Position numbers and translations under genes: made by a program
Part shown: positions 1-7,524 of the stretch, one piece after another
How the letters are laid out: every line of letters begins with the position of its first letter
How positions within the stretch are numbered: position 1 is the stretch's first letter
Notes under the pieces: model-generated
Seen by the model: only the letters and a program-made list of their open reading frames with translations
Databases searched by the model: none
What the model was told of the DNA's origin: nothing
Assembly (NCBI GenBank): GCA_964572225.1
Contig: CAZNFR010000046.1
Span: forward strand, 1 to 27,289
DNA: 27,289 nt
Direction of reading: 5' to 3'
Source: CAZNFR01 sp964572225
GTDB taxonomy: Bacteria > Bacteroidota > Bacteroidia > Bacteroidales > GCA-2748055

Positions 1-1383
1 GATCCCGTATTTATCGGGGATCTCCTGAATCTTAACTTCAGTATTCCTGAGACTTTTACCCACCGCTGAAGCAAAGATCTTTAACAACACTTCCCGGTCT
101 CTTTCCATAAAACATTCATCGGTACTAAGTCCAATATCCCCATCGTCAAAATACCTCAGATTGACTTCATTCTCCAGGGCAATGGACCTCAGGCTTTCCT
201 GAGTTACCCCATCCGGTAAGGCCAGTTTGAGGGTATCAAAATAATGTTCATTCCGATTCCGGAAACCCAGCTTTTCAAGAATAACCGCAAGTCCGGAAGC
301 AGCCCTGTGAATATGACCGGCTATTCTCCTGATCCCTTCAGGTCCGTGATATACCCCGTACATTCCGGCCATGGTGGCTAGTAATGCCTGGGCCGTACAG
401 ATATTGGAAGTGGCCTTTTCCCTTTTTATATGCTGCTCTCTTGTCTGAAGGGCCATCCTGAGTGCACGGTTGTTATGCCTGTCGACGCTCACACCAATAA
501 TTCTTCCGGGAATCTGCCGCTTAAATTTCTCCCTTGTAGCAAAAAATCCGGCATGCGGACCCCCATATCCAAGAGGGATCCCAAAGCGTTGCGAAGAACC
601 CGCCACCACGTCTGCTCCCCATTCTCCCGGAGGAGGAATGAGTGCAAGGCTCATCAGGTCAGCAATCACCCCCACCAGGGCCTCATTTTCATGTGCCTCC
701 TGCACAAAACGGGAATAATCCCTTATGTCTCCATCAGAATCAGGATATTGTACCATCACCCCAAAATAGCTTCCATCGGAAACAAAATCCCTAAAATCCC
801 CGGTAACCAGCTCAATTCCCAGGGAAACAGCCCTGGTTTCAAGAACCGCCAGATTTTGAGGAAAAATCCTGCGATCAAGAAAAAATTTATTTACATTTTC
901 CTTAACCGCCTTACGTGATCTCAGATTATACATCATGATCATTGCCTCCCCGGCAGCACTGGATTCATCCAGCAGGGATGCATTGGCGATTTCCATAGCG
1001 GTCAATCCAGCCACCATGGTCTGAAAGTTAAGCAGGGCCTCCAACCTACCCTGAGAAATCTCGGCCTGGTATGGGGTATAGGAGGTATACCAGGATGGAT
1101 TTTCCAGAATATTCCTGCGGATCACCGACGGAGTAATGCAATTGTAAAAGCCCATTCCGATAAAGGACCGGAATAGCAAATTCTTCTTACCAATCTCACG
1201 AATATATTGAATATACTCATACTCACTTATCCCAGGCGGAATGTTAAGGGGTTCTGAAAGCCGGATATTCTCCGGTATGGTCTGATCAATTAATTCCTCC
1301 AGGGAGCCGGCCCCGGTTTTCTTCAGCATCACATCAATCTCATCCTTATCAGGACCAATATGACGATTTGAGAATATATCCAT
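1..1383 (-). CDS. gcvP: Glycine dehydrogenase (decarboxylating), P protein of the glycine cleavage system, N-terminal 461 codons (runs off left edge)
   Basis: The reverse strand is open without a stop from an ATG at 1383 to base 1. The protein begins MDIFSNRHIGP, the RHIGP start typical of GcvP, and continues with P-protein signatures such as the segment GMGFYNCITP and WYTSYTPYQAEISQGRLE, then LDESSAAGEAM and YGGPHAGFFA. GcvP is the PLP-dependent subunit that decarboxylates glycine and passes the aminomethyl group to the lipoyl H protein in the cytoplasm. Full-length P proteins are about 950 residues with the PLP lysine in the C-terminal half, which lies outside the window. I therefore cannot tell a full-length GcvP from a split GcvPA subunit of about 450 residues. 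It lies 88 bp downstream of the MBL-fold gene on the same strand, in an AT-rich gap with no clean -7 box. Family assignment is firm; completeness is unknown. Confidence 0.95.
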   Translation of the reverse strand, partial: MDIFSNRHIGPDKDEIDVMLKKTGAGSLEELIDQTIPENIRLSEPLNIPPGISEYEYIQYIREIGKKNLLFRSFIGMGFYNCITPSVIRRNILENPSWYTSYTPYQAEISQGRLEALLNFQTMVAGLTAMEIANASLLDESSAAGEAMIMMYNLRSRKAVKENVNKFFLDRRIFPQNLAVLETRAVSLGIELVTGDFRDFVSDGSYFGVMVQYPDSDGDIRDYSRFVQEAHENEALVGVIADLMSLALIPPPGEWGADVVAGSSQRFGIPLGYGGPHAGFFATREKFKRQIPGRIIGVSVDRHNNRALRMALQTREQHIKREKATSNICTAQALLATMAGMYGVYHGPEGIRRIAGHIHRAASGLAVILEKLGFRNRNEHYFDTLKLALPDGVTQESLRSIALENEVNLRYFDDGDIGLSTDECFMERDREVLLKIFASAVGKSLRNTEVKIQEIPDKYGI

Positions 1384-1471
1384 AGACTTCAATATAGTTA
1401 AGATAAATTAAAAGTTTTAAAATTATAATGTTATTTCAATAACAATAAATTGGGAACTATGTTTAAGAACC

Positions 1472-2110
1472 TTATTTCAAAAAAGGATTGAACCGTTTTT
1501 CGTGCCCAATGGTGGTTGAAGGCCCATGACCAGGATACACAACGAGATCCTCATCCAGTGTCAGGATCTTTTCCTTTATCCCGTTAACCAACTGTTCCTG
1601 ATCCCCGCCGGGAAGATCCGATCTTCCGATACTGCTATGAAAAAGTACATCGCCGGAGATCAAAAATCCTGATTCACCAGAGTAAAAAACCAGGGATCCG
1701 GGTGAATGCCCCGGGACATGCAATACCTCCAGCTTTTCACCCCCGAGGTCCACCCTGTCCCCTTCCTCGAGATATTCGTCCGGAGGAGAAGGGGACTGAA
1801 TATCAAACCCGAAGGCAAGTCCCTGAAGTTCTGCCTGTTCAAGCAGGAATACATCATCCCTGTGAAGGTAAAAAGGGATAGAGTATTTTTGTATCAGGTA
1901 ATTTAGCCCGGGAAGGTGATCCACATGAGCATGGGTATTAATGATGGCAATCAGTCTTAAACTCTTCTCCGAAAGAAAACGGTCGAAAAGCTCAAAATCT
2001 TCCGGACCGTCTGCGGCCGCATCAAACAATATGGAATCCCCGCTCTCGTTACTTACCAGGTAAGAGTTTACCTCAAATGGATTGAAAACGAATCTGTAAA
2101 TATGTAGCAT
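1472..2110 (-). CDS. MBL-fold metallo-hydrolase (glyoxalase II-like, YcbL type)
   Basis: A 212-residue cytoplasmic protein with the full metallo-beta-lactamase metal-binding set. It has THAHVDH (His60, His62, Asp64, His65), VPGHSPGS (His135), SGDVLF (Asp154) and YPGHGP (His195). The family hydrolyses thioesters such as S-lactoylglutathione or related substrates using two metal ions. The length and the C-terminal ending RFNPFLK match the short YcbL-like group, which lacks the C-terminal substrate domain of classical glyoxalase II. The true substrate is therefore not fixed by sequence. The start at ATG 2110 lies 8 bp after the pcm stop, so the two genes are almost certainly co-transcribed. No signal peptide is seen. 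Confidence 0.9.
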   Translation of the reverse strand: MLHIYRFVFNPFEVNSYLVSNESGDSILFDAAADGPEDFELFDRFLSEKSLRLIAIINTHAHVDHLPGLNYLIQKYSIPFYLHRDDVFLLEQAELQGLAFGFDIQSPSPPDEYLEEGDRVDLGGEKLEVLHVPGHSPGSLVFYSGESGFLISGDVLFHSSIGRSDLPGGDQEQLVNGIKEKILTLDEDLVVYPGHGPSTTIGHEKRFNPFLK

Positions 2111-2118
2111 AGTCCTAT

Positions 2119-2763
2119 TTATCCTGCCTTTCCTTTTAACATGGGAACAAAGATAAAGGCACCATGTTCGGTTCGTTCAAAATCGCCTTCAGCTTTCTTA
2201 ACCACTTTCAACATCTTCTGAGCTTGCTGATCTCCCATGGGAATGACCATTATACCCCCTACTTTGAGCTGATCGAGCAAGGCTTTGGGAATCTCCGGAG
2301 CTCCGGCGGTAATAATGATCTTGTCATAGGGTGCATAAACCGGTACGCCCTTAAAGCCATCCCCATAAAAAAACTCAATTTTATAGGGTGTCCGGCTCAA
2401 AACCTCCTGGGATCGTAAGAATAATTCCCGCTGTCTTTCAATCGAGTAGACCCTGGCTCCGGCTGCAGCCAGCACTGCCGCCTGATAACCCGAACCCGTA
2501 CCAATTTCGAGCACTTTTTCCATTGGTTTGATCTCCAGTAACTGAGTCTGAAAGGCCACAGTGTAAGGCTGTGATATGGTTTGACCCGCGGCAATGGGAA
2601 ATGCCTGGTCACTGTAGGAAAATTTGATGAAAGAACTGTCCATGAAAAGATGCCGGGGTACCTCATTCATCGCTTCGAGAACCCGCTCATCACGGATGCC
2701 TTTCAATCTGAGATTCTCAATCAGCTTTTTTCGCAGACCTTTATGTAAATAACTATCTTCCAT
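2119..2763 (-). CDS. pcm: Protein-L-isoaspartate O-methyltransferase
   Basis: A 214-residue SAM-dependent methyltransferase, the usual length for Pcm. The SAM-binding motif VLEIGTGSGYQAAVLA lies at residues 84-99, and the PCMT-specific segment GQTISQPYTVA at 60-70 precedes it. Pcm methylates isoaspartyl residues that arise by spontaneous protein damage and so starts their repair. It is the first gene of a minus-strand unit with the MBL-fold hydrolase (8 bp gap) and perhaps gcvP. A -7 box lies 17 bp upstream of its ATG at 2763. It is divergent from the gene starting at 2883, and the 119-bp gap holds promoter boxes for both directions. It looks complete. Confidence 0.95.
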   Translation of the reverse strand: MEDSYLHKGLRKKLIENLRLKGIRDERVLEAMNEVPRHLFMDSSFIKFSYSDQAFPIAAGQTISQPYTVAFQTQLLEIKPMEKVLEIGTGSGYQAAVLAAAGARVYSIERQRELFLRSQEVLSRTPYKIEFFYGDGFKGVPVYAPYDKIIITAGAPEIPKALLDQLKVGGIMVIPMGDQQAQKMLKVVKKAEGDFERTEHGAFIFVPMLKGKAG

Positions 2764-2779
2764 CGTTGATTTTCGTTTA

Positions 2780-2787
2780 CAAAAATA
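2780..2787 (-). promoter_or_regulatory. -7 box of the pcm promoter (TATTTTTG)
   Basis: Read on the minus strand this is TATTTTTG, an exact match to the Bacteroidota -7 consensus TAnnTTTG, 17 bp upstream of the pcm ATG. No clean TTG is seen at the expected -33 distance, so the call rests on the -7 box and its position. Confidence 0.5.
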
Positions 2788-2852
2788 AGCTTATCACCAG
2801 AAATTGTTGAAAAGTCGAAAAATTATTTTCAGCCATATATTAACAATTCCTT

Positions 2853-2860
2853 TATGTTTG
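2853..2860 (+). promoter_or_regulatory. -7 box for the gene at 2883 (TATGTTTG)
   Basis: TATGTTTG matches TAnnTTTG and lies 22 bp before the ATG at 2883. The -33 region is AT-rich without a clear TTG. It is divergent from the pcm box at 2780-2787. Confidence 0.5.
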
Positions 2861-2882
2861 CATCAGACAGACCAGTCATGAT

Positions 2883-3815
2883 ATGCTTAGAATAGCCCTT
2901 AACGGCAAAATATCAGATACCGAAAAATACACTGATCTGGTCCTTGATCAGCCCGGATGCATTCTGTCGGGTATCTATTACCAGGATCTGAATTCATGCT
3001 ACAAAGGGGAAAACACGGATCACCCGGCTACCATCGCAGATTCTCCTGAACAGCTAACAGAGATTTCTGATGCGATCATTTTTCTCGGTAACACCCGGGG
3101 TAACCTGGATGTTATTCAATCTACCCTGAAAAAATCCAAACATGTCTTCATTTTCCCGGATTCCACCATATCCCCCAGAATTCTGAAAACCTTCAGGAAA
3201 CTGGCCGACGAAGCCGGTGTCCTCTTCTATATCCGACACGATATCTTTTCCCCGGGATTCAGGGATCTTAGCGGAATAAATAAGGAAGCTCCCGAATTTA
3301 TTGACATATACCGGTATACCCAACTTTCCGGAGAAAACTTTCCCAGTCAGCTTTTCGAACTTCTCCAACAGGAAATCATGTACCTCTTCTCCCTTAACCA
3401 GGTTCCGATGAAGAGATTTTCCAGCAATACCGTACCCTATTGTACCGAAAATCCCAAGTTTATCAACCTCCGCTTCGATTTTGTGAACCGATCCGTAGCC
3501 AATCTGAGCATAAATATGTTTACAGGGAATCAATCCCGCTATACCGAAATATATCATGCAAACAATATGATCAGATTCAATACCTCGGGTAAAATGATTG
3601 AGATTGCCGATAAGTTTAGAGGTATTCGTAAAATTGAATACGATACCTTTAATCTGGACGATGAAAAAAATATCGGACAGGAAATCAGTAACTTTCTTCA
3701 TTACCTACAAAACGGTTACTGGGCCTTCAACTCCTTTGATACCGGCTACCAGGTTTTTGAAACCATATGGGAGGTTTACCGGACAGTAAATCCACTAAAA
3801 GAAGAAAAAAACTAG
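2883..3815 (+). CDS. Degenerate Gfo/Idh/MocA-like oxidoreductase
   Basis: A 310-residue soluble protein. The N-terminal part looks like a Rossmann domain: LRIALNGK at the start, then SDAIIFLGNTRGN at about 62-74, then KSKHVFIFPD at about 84-93. The last sits where Gfo/Idh/MocA enzymes have KHVxxEKP. The C-terminal half, with long alternating strands, resembles the sheet domain of that family. The GxGxxG dinucleotide motif and the EKP lysine are not recognisable, so NAD(P) binding or catalysis may be lost. It precedes a sugar transferase by 81 bp on the same strand, and a role in sugar-nucleotide or surface-polysaccharide metabolism is an inference from that. Family placement is moderate; function is unknown. 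Confidence 0.65.
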   Translation: MLRIALNGKISDTEKYTDLVLDQPGCILSGIYYQDLNSCYKGENTDHPATIADSPEQLTEISDAIIFLGNTRGNLDVIQSTLKKSKHVFIFPDSTISPRILKTFRKLADEAGVLFYIRHDIFSPGFRDLSGINKEAPEFIDIYRYTQLSGENFPSQLFELLQQEIMYLFSLNQVPMKRFSSNTVPYCTENPKFINLRFDFVNRSVANLSINMFTGNQSRYTEIYHANNMIRFNTSGKMIEIADKFRGIRKIEYDTFNLDDEKNIGQEISNFLHYLQNGYWAFNSFDTGYQVFETIWEVYRTVNPLKEEKN

Positions 3816-3832
3816 AATTTTGAATCTTTTTT

Positions 3833-3840
3833 TACTTTTG
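3833..3840 (+). promoter_or_regulatory. -7 box for the sugar transferase gene (TACTTTTG)
   Basis: TACTTTTG fits TAnnTTTG and lies 56 bp upstream of the ATG at 3897, within the gap after the preceding gene. The sugar transferase may therefore have its own promoter as well as read-through. No well-spaced -33 TTG is present. Confidence 0.4.
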
Positions 3841-3896
3841 CACAATATTTTTTACTTCCACACGTAGTATGTAATTGACCACACTCCGGCCGTCCC

Positions 3897-5312
3897 ATGA
3901 GAAAAAGGTTCAAGCTTGCACTCTATCTTTTTTTGGATTTCCTCGCTGCTATGATAAGCTGGGGACTCTTCTATATTTTCAGAAAGGAATTTATTGAGCC
4001 CCTAAAATTCGGATATGACATCCCAATCACCTTCGAGACCCGGTTTTACCTGGGATTGATTTTTATTCCCCTCTATTGGATAGGGCTTTATTATTTTACG
4101 GGTTACTATAAAGATGTATTTAGAAAATCCAGGATGAACGACCTGGTCCAGACCTTCCTTCAGTCCATTCTGGGAGTTACCCTGCTGTTCTTTCTGCTTA
4201 TCCTTGATGATGTCATTAACAGCTACCGGAACTATTACCTCCTCTTCGGCGTACTCTTCAGCCTGCAGTTTTTCCTAACCCTAACCTTTCGACTGATCCT
4301 TACCTCCGACACTCTTAGGAAGATCCGGTCACGCAAACTGGGATTCAATACCCTTATCATCGGTAGCAACATGCAGGCCGTAGAAACCTACAAGGAACTG
4401 GAAGCCCAAAAGCAATCCTACGGAAATCGAATTCTTGGATTTGTGAGTGTTCACACCAAAGAACATTACCAACTCTCCGATTATATCCCCCTTCTGGGGT
4501 CATGGAAAAACCTTGAGAAAATCATTGACAACCATAAAATTGAAGAAGTAATTATCGCCCTGGAAACATCAGAACATAAGGAGATAAGCCGGATTATCAA
4601 TAAACTCGGACTCTGCAATGTGCAGATCAAGGCCATTCCGAATATGTACGATATCCTCACCGGAAAAGTGAAAATGACCGAACTATTCGGAACTCCCCTC
4701 ATTAAACTCACCCACGACCTGATGCCTGTATGGCAGGCAAACCTCAAGCAAATCCTGGATTATGTGATTTCCTTCCTGGCCCTGGTAGTCACTCTCCCCC
4801 TATTTATTTTCCTGATGATCGGGGTTCGCCTCTCCTCTCCGGGTCCGGTCTTCTACTCCCACGAAAGGATAGGCAAATACGGAAAACCCTTCAAAATCCT
4901 TAAATTCAGATCCATGTATGTGGATGCCGAAAAAAACGGCCCCGAACTCTCCAGTAAGGATGACAACCGACTTACAAACTTTGGAAGGTTCATGAGAAAA
5001 TACAGGCTCGACGAGATCCCTAATTTCCTGAATGTGCTTAAAGGGGATATGTCGCTCGTCGGACCCCGCCCGGAAAGACAATACTTTATTGACCAGATCA
5101 TCAAAAAAGCCCCACACTACGTTCACCTGCATAAGGTAAAACCCGGCATAACTTCCTGGGGACAGGTAAAATACGGATATGCCGAAAATGTGGACCAAAT
5201 GATCAAACGACTCAGATACGACATTATTTACATCGAGAATATGTCCCTGTTCGTCGACCTTAAGATAATAATGTATACATTTTTTACCATTTTCGGCGGA
5301 CGAGGAATCTAG
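3897..5312 (+). CDS. Polyprenyl-phosphate sugar-1-phosphate transferase (exopolysaccharide biosynthesis, WbaP/WcaJ-like)
   Basis: A 471-residue membrane protein of the PNPT superfamily that starts repeat-unit synthesis by moving a sugar-1-phosphate from a nucleotide sugar to undecaprenyl phosphate. Four hydrophobic segments lie at about 7-28, 50-71, 88-108 and 113-136. A Rossmann-like CoA-binding-type domain follows at about 150-270. A fifth membrane segment lies at about 285-313. The C-terminal bacterial sugar transferase domain has YSHERIGKYGKPFKILKFRS, YRLDEIPNFLNVLKGDMSLV, VGPRPERQ and VKPGITSWGQV. Length and domain order are typical. No glycosyltransferases, flippase or polymerase lie nearby, so this is an isolated initiating enzyme. 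Its TAG stop overlaps the convergent thpR stop inside the palindrome CTAG at 5309-5312. The sugar specificity cannot be read. Confidence 0.93.
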   Translation: MRKRFKLALYLFLDFLAAMISWGLFYIFRKEFIEPLKFGYDIPITFETRFYLGLIFIPLYWIGLYYFTGYYKDVFRKSRMNDLVQTFLQSILGVTLLFFLLILDDVINSYRNYYLLFGVLFSLQFFLTLTFRLILTSDTLRKIRSRKLGFNTLIIGSNMQAVETYKELEAQKQSYGNRILGFVSVHTKEHYQLSDYIPLLGSWKNLEKIIDNHKIEEVIIALETSEHKEISRIINKLGLCNVQIKAIPNMYDILTGKVKMTELFGTPLIKLTHDLMPVWQANLKQILDYVISFLALVVTLPLFIFLMIGVRLSSPGPVFYSHERIGKYGKPFKILKFRSMYVDAEKNGPELSSKDDNRLTNFGRFMRKYRLDEIPNFLNVLKGDMSLVGPRPERQYFIDQIIKKAPHYVHLHKVKPGITSWGQVKYGYAENVDQMIKRLRYDIIYIENMSLFVDLKIIMYTFFTIFGGRGI

Positions 5313-5923
5313 ACCTGCCCCAGCGGGAAATCCCCAAGCACCCGGTACTCCCCCCCTTCCCTGCTTAAGACACTCTCATACAGCGTGATCTTACCGGCAA
5401 AGCAACTCATGATAACCCGTTCCCGATATTTGAAAAGAATTTCCTTAACCTGCTCACGATCAACAATTTCCTTCATTCTCGCCAGGGTCAGGTGCGGATT
5501 ATACACGCGCTCATCCGAAGGAAATCCCAGGGGCTCCAACCCCGATTCAATTCCGGTTTTGAGCCTTGAAAATTCCTCACCCGATGAGATTCCGGTCCAC
5601 AATACCCTGGGCGTCTTTAAATTCCTGAATAATCCCAAACCCTCAAGCCGAAATGAAAACGAATCCTCACTACCCGATACCTCCTTCATCACCCTTCTTA
5701 TCTCCGGAATCCTTTCCTCGGGAGTGTCCCCAAGAAATTTAAGGGTAATATGCAAATTTTCCAAAGAGGTAAATCGCATTTTTTCTGCTGAAAGGTCCTT
5801 CTTCAACTCTGCGATAAATCTCTTTAAACCAGCATCGGCAGGGATCTCCACAGCGATAAACAAACGTTTAACCGGAGAAGTATGGAATTTTTCATGCCTT
5901 CTTTCGCGATTCGATTGAACCAT
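5309..5923 (-). CDS. thpR: RNA 2',3'-cyclic phosphodiesterase (2'-5' RNA ligase family)
   Basis: A 204-residue member of the 2H phosphoesterase family. The two HxT motifs are HITLKFLG (His58, Thr60) and HLTLARM (His144, Thr146), as expected for the two-lobed active site. The family hydrolyses 2',3'-cyclic phosphates and can ligate tRNA halves through 2'-5' bonds in vitro. Homologs usually begin around the segment KRLFIAVEIP, here at residue 19, so the first 18 residues are an extension. No ATG or GTG was seen nearer to residue 19, so I keep ATG 5923. It is convergent with the sugar transferase and divergent from elbB. Confidence 0.92.
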   Translation of the reverse strand: MVQSNRERRHEKFHTSPVKRLFIAVEIPADAGLKRFIAELKKDLSAEKMRFTSLENLHITLKFLGDTPEERIPEIRRVMKEVSGSEDSFSFRLEGLGLFRNLKTPRVLWTGISSGEEFSRLKTGIESGLEPLGFPSDERVYNPHLTLARMKEIVDREQVKEILFKYRERVIMSCFAGKITLYESVLSREGGEYRVLGDFPLGQV

Positions 5924-5931
5924 TTTTTCAA

Positions 5932-5939
5932 TAACTTTG
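5932..5939 (+). promoter_or_regulatory. -7 box of the elbB promoter (TAACTTTG)
   Basis: TAACTTTG matches TAnnTTTG. It lies 66 bp before the ATG at 6006 and just upstream of the divergent thpR start. A -33 TTG at consensus distance is not clear. Confidence 0.4.
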
Positions 5940-6005
5940 TACTAAGTAAAGAAAAGCTTCATACGATTTCCGTATTTTTTGAACCGAAAATTAAAAACAT
6001 TAATC

Positions 6006-6665
6006 ATGACGAACAAAAAGAAATTTGCCGTAATCCTCTCCGGTAGCGGAGTACTCGACGGATCCGAAATTCATGAAGCCACTCTTAGCCTTTATGCAAT
6101 TATGAAGCATGGAGCCGAATATGAGATTTTCGCCCCCGACCGGGAACAAATGCATGTGGTTAACCACATCACCGGGGAGGAGATGAAAGAGAAAAGAAAT
6201 GTTCTGATAGAATCTGCCAGGATCGCCAGGGGTAAAATCAAAGCCCTCACGGAATTCAATGCCGGAAATTTTGATGCGGTCCTTTTTCCCGGCGGATTCG
6301 GAGCTGCGAAAAATCTTTCGGACTGGGCAGTGAATAGCCGCGATGCAGAGGTGATCCCGGAAGTGGCAGGAGTGATCAATTCCATGGCCGAAGCCGGAAA
6401 ACCCATTGGTGCTCTTTGTATCGCCCCGGTCCTCGTGGCTAAGGTGCTGGACGATGTCACTCTTACCATTGGACAGGATACGGCAACCATTTCAGCCCTG
6501 GAATCCATCGGTGTTACCCATACCGAATCCAATCACGGCGAAGTGGTCGTAGACCCGGTAAATAAGGTGGTGACTACCCCCTGCTATATGCTGGATGCCA
6601 ACATCGTTCAAATTGCAGAAGGAGCCGAAAATATTGTGAAAAAAATACTGGAGATGCTCGATTAA
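6006..6665 (+). CDS. elbB: ElbB-like DJ-1/PfpI superfamily protein (glyoxalase-type, isoprenoid-associated)
   Basis: A 219-residue cytoplasmic protein of the DJ-1/PfpI class I glutamine amidotransferase-like fold. It begins MTNKKKFAVILSGSGVLDGS. LFPGGFGAAKNLSDW is the ElbB signature, and GALCIAPVLVAK contains the nucleophile-elbow cysteine. ESNHGEVVVD and VVTTPCYML follow near the C terminus. E. coli ElbB (217 residues) has weak glyoxalase activity and was linked to isoprenoid metabolism; the physiological role remains uncertain. The frame is open from a TTG at 5979, but ATG 6006 gives the family N terminus and length, so I chose it. Its TAA stop overlaps the convergent DUF4294 stop in the palindrome TTAA. 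Confidence 0.9.
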   Translation: MTNKKKFAVILSGSGVLDGSEIHEATLSLYAIMKHGAEYEIFAPDREQMHVVNHITGEEMKEKRNVLIESARIARGKIKALTEFNAGNFDAVLFPGGFGAAKNLSDWAVNSRDAEVIPEVAGVINSMAEAGKPIGALCIAPVLVAKVLDDVTLTIGQDTATISALESIGVTHTESNHGEVVVDPVNKVVTTPCYMLDANIVQIAEGAENIVKKILEMLD

Positions 6666-7255
6666 AGCTGACCGGCCTCGATCATCAAAATGATCTGTTC
6701 GATCAAATAATCATCCCCTTCAGGATCATAATCCGATTTAAGGGTGGATCCAAATACCCGGGCAATAGCCTGCCAGAATACGGCAGAGAAATTCCCTTTT
6801 ATGTCCTGTAGTACCTCATAAGTGGTGTTCCCCGTTTCCCTGTCTATGAGCTTAATGAGTATCCGGCCCTGGGTAATGGTTAGGTGTTTGACCTCGTCTT
6901 CAAACTCATCCCTGATCTTTTGCTCTATATCCTTTACATACTGTTTCCTCTTTCTTTCCCCGGAAATGGCAGCAAGCTCACCTTCAAGGCCCTGCAATAT
7001 CTCTCCAGCCTTACGTGCATAGGGATAAGCCGCTTTCACATTTTTAACAAGCCTTCGGTACCTCCAGTACTGCCAACGGTTTTCAAAGTTTGGAACAGGG
7101 TAGATCTTCACCTCCGGAATATTCGAAAGTAAAAGGGTATCTCCGTCAATAATTTGCGAACGGAGTATCTGAACACGGGCTGTATCCGGTGAACCCTGGG
7201 AATATAATTGCGAATATCCCAGCAAAAACCCTAATATTATCAATAGTTTTCTCAT
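6662..7255 (-). CDS. DUF4294 domain protein with signal peptide
   Basis: A 197-residue protein starting with a cleavable signal peptide (MRKLLIILGFLLGYSQLYSQ). DUF4294 landmarks follow: DGDTLLLSNIPEV, then WQYWRYRRLVKNVKAAYPYA, then the C-terminal segment FGSTLKSDYDPEGDD and ending EQIILMIEAGQL. The family is found almost only in Bacteroidota and has no known function; the signal sequence places it in the envelope. Its stop overlaps that of elbB by four bases on opposite strands. Upstream there is only a near-match to a -7 box in the AT-rich stretch around 7275-7290. Confidence 0.85.
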   Translation of the reverse strand: MRKLLIILGFLLGYSQLYSQGSPDTARVQILRSQIIDGDTLLLSNIPEVKIYPVPNFENRWQYWRYRRLVKNVKAAYPYARKAGEILQGLEGELAAISGERKRKQYVKDIEQKIRDEFEDEVKHLTITQGRILIKLIDRETGNTTYEVLQDIKGNFSAVFWQAIARVFGSTLKSDYDPEGDDYLIEQIILMIEAGQL

Positions 7256-7317
7256 TTTCGCCCCGGTACCATTTAACGCAAAATAAAGGATATTAGTTTA
7301 TCCGTTAAGGGTAAATC

Positions 7318-7467
7318 TTAAAATCCCAGGATCCAAACATCAGACCCTTCAACCATTAAACCCTCAAAAACAATTCCAGAATGATCAATATAGGAGCTAA
7401 GCCCCGGTTCATGCGATCTTTCGTCTGAAACCCACACTCTCCGGACTCCGTAAGCATTCGATTTCAT
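7318..7467 (-). CDS. Possible small ORF of 49 codons, unknown function
   Basis: The 269-bp gap between the DUF4294 start and the LRR gene carries an ATG-to-TAA frame on the minus strand. It begins MKSNAYGVRRVW and ends GSDVWILGF. I recognise no family, and it has no hydrophobic segment or ribosome-binding site. A 49-codon frame arises often by chance in a window this size, so this is only a candidate. Apart from it, the gap shows no clear element. Confidence 0.18.
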   Translation of the reverse strand: MKSNAYGVRRVWVSDERSHEPGLSSYIDHSGIVFEGLMVEGSDVWILGF

Positions 7468-7524
7468 GGATTTTTGTTAATTTTAAAACTTCCTAAAGTA
7501 TAATTCAACTTAAATCAAATCAGG

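Noticed and set aside
430..918. Plus-strand open frame of 162 codons
   Set aside because: It lies antisense to the clearly coding gcvP frame, is rich in Pro/Arg/Lys without any domain pattern, and has no family features.
3054..3701. Minus-strand frame of 215 codons opposite the Gfo/Idh/MocA-like gene
   Set aside because: The plus-strand frame is longer, has a promoter box and a recognisable fold pattern; the antisense frame shows no family signature.
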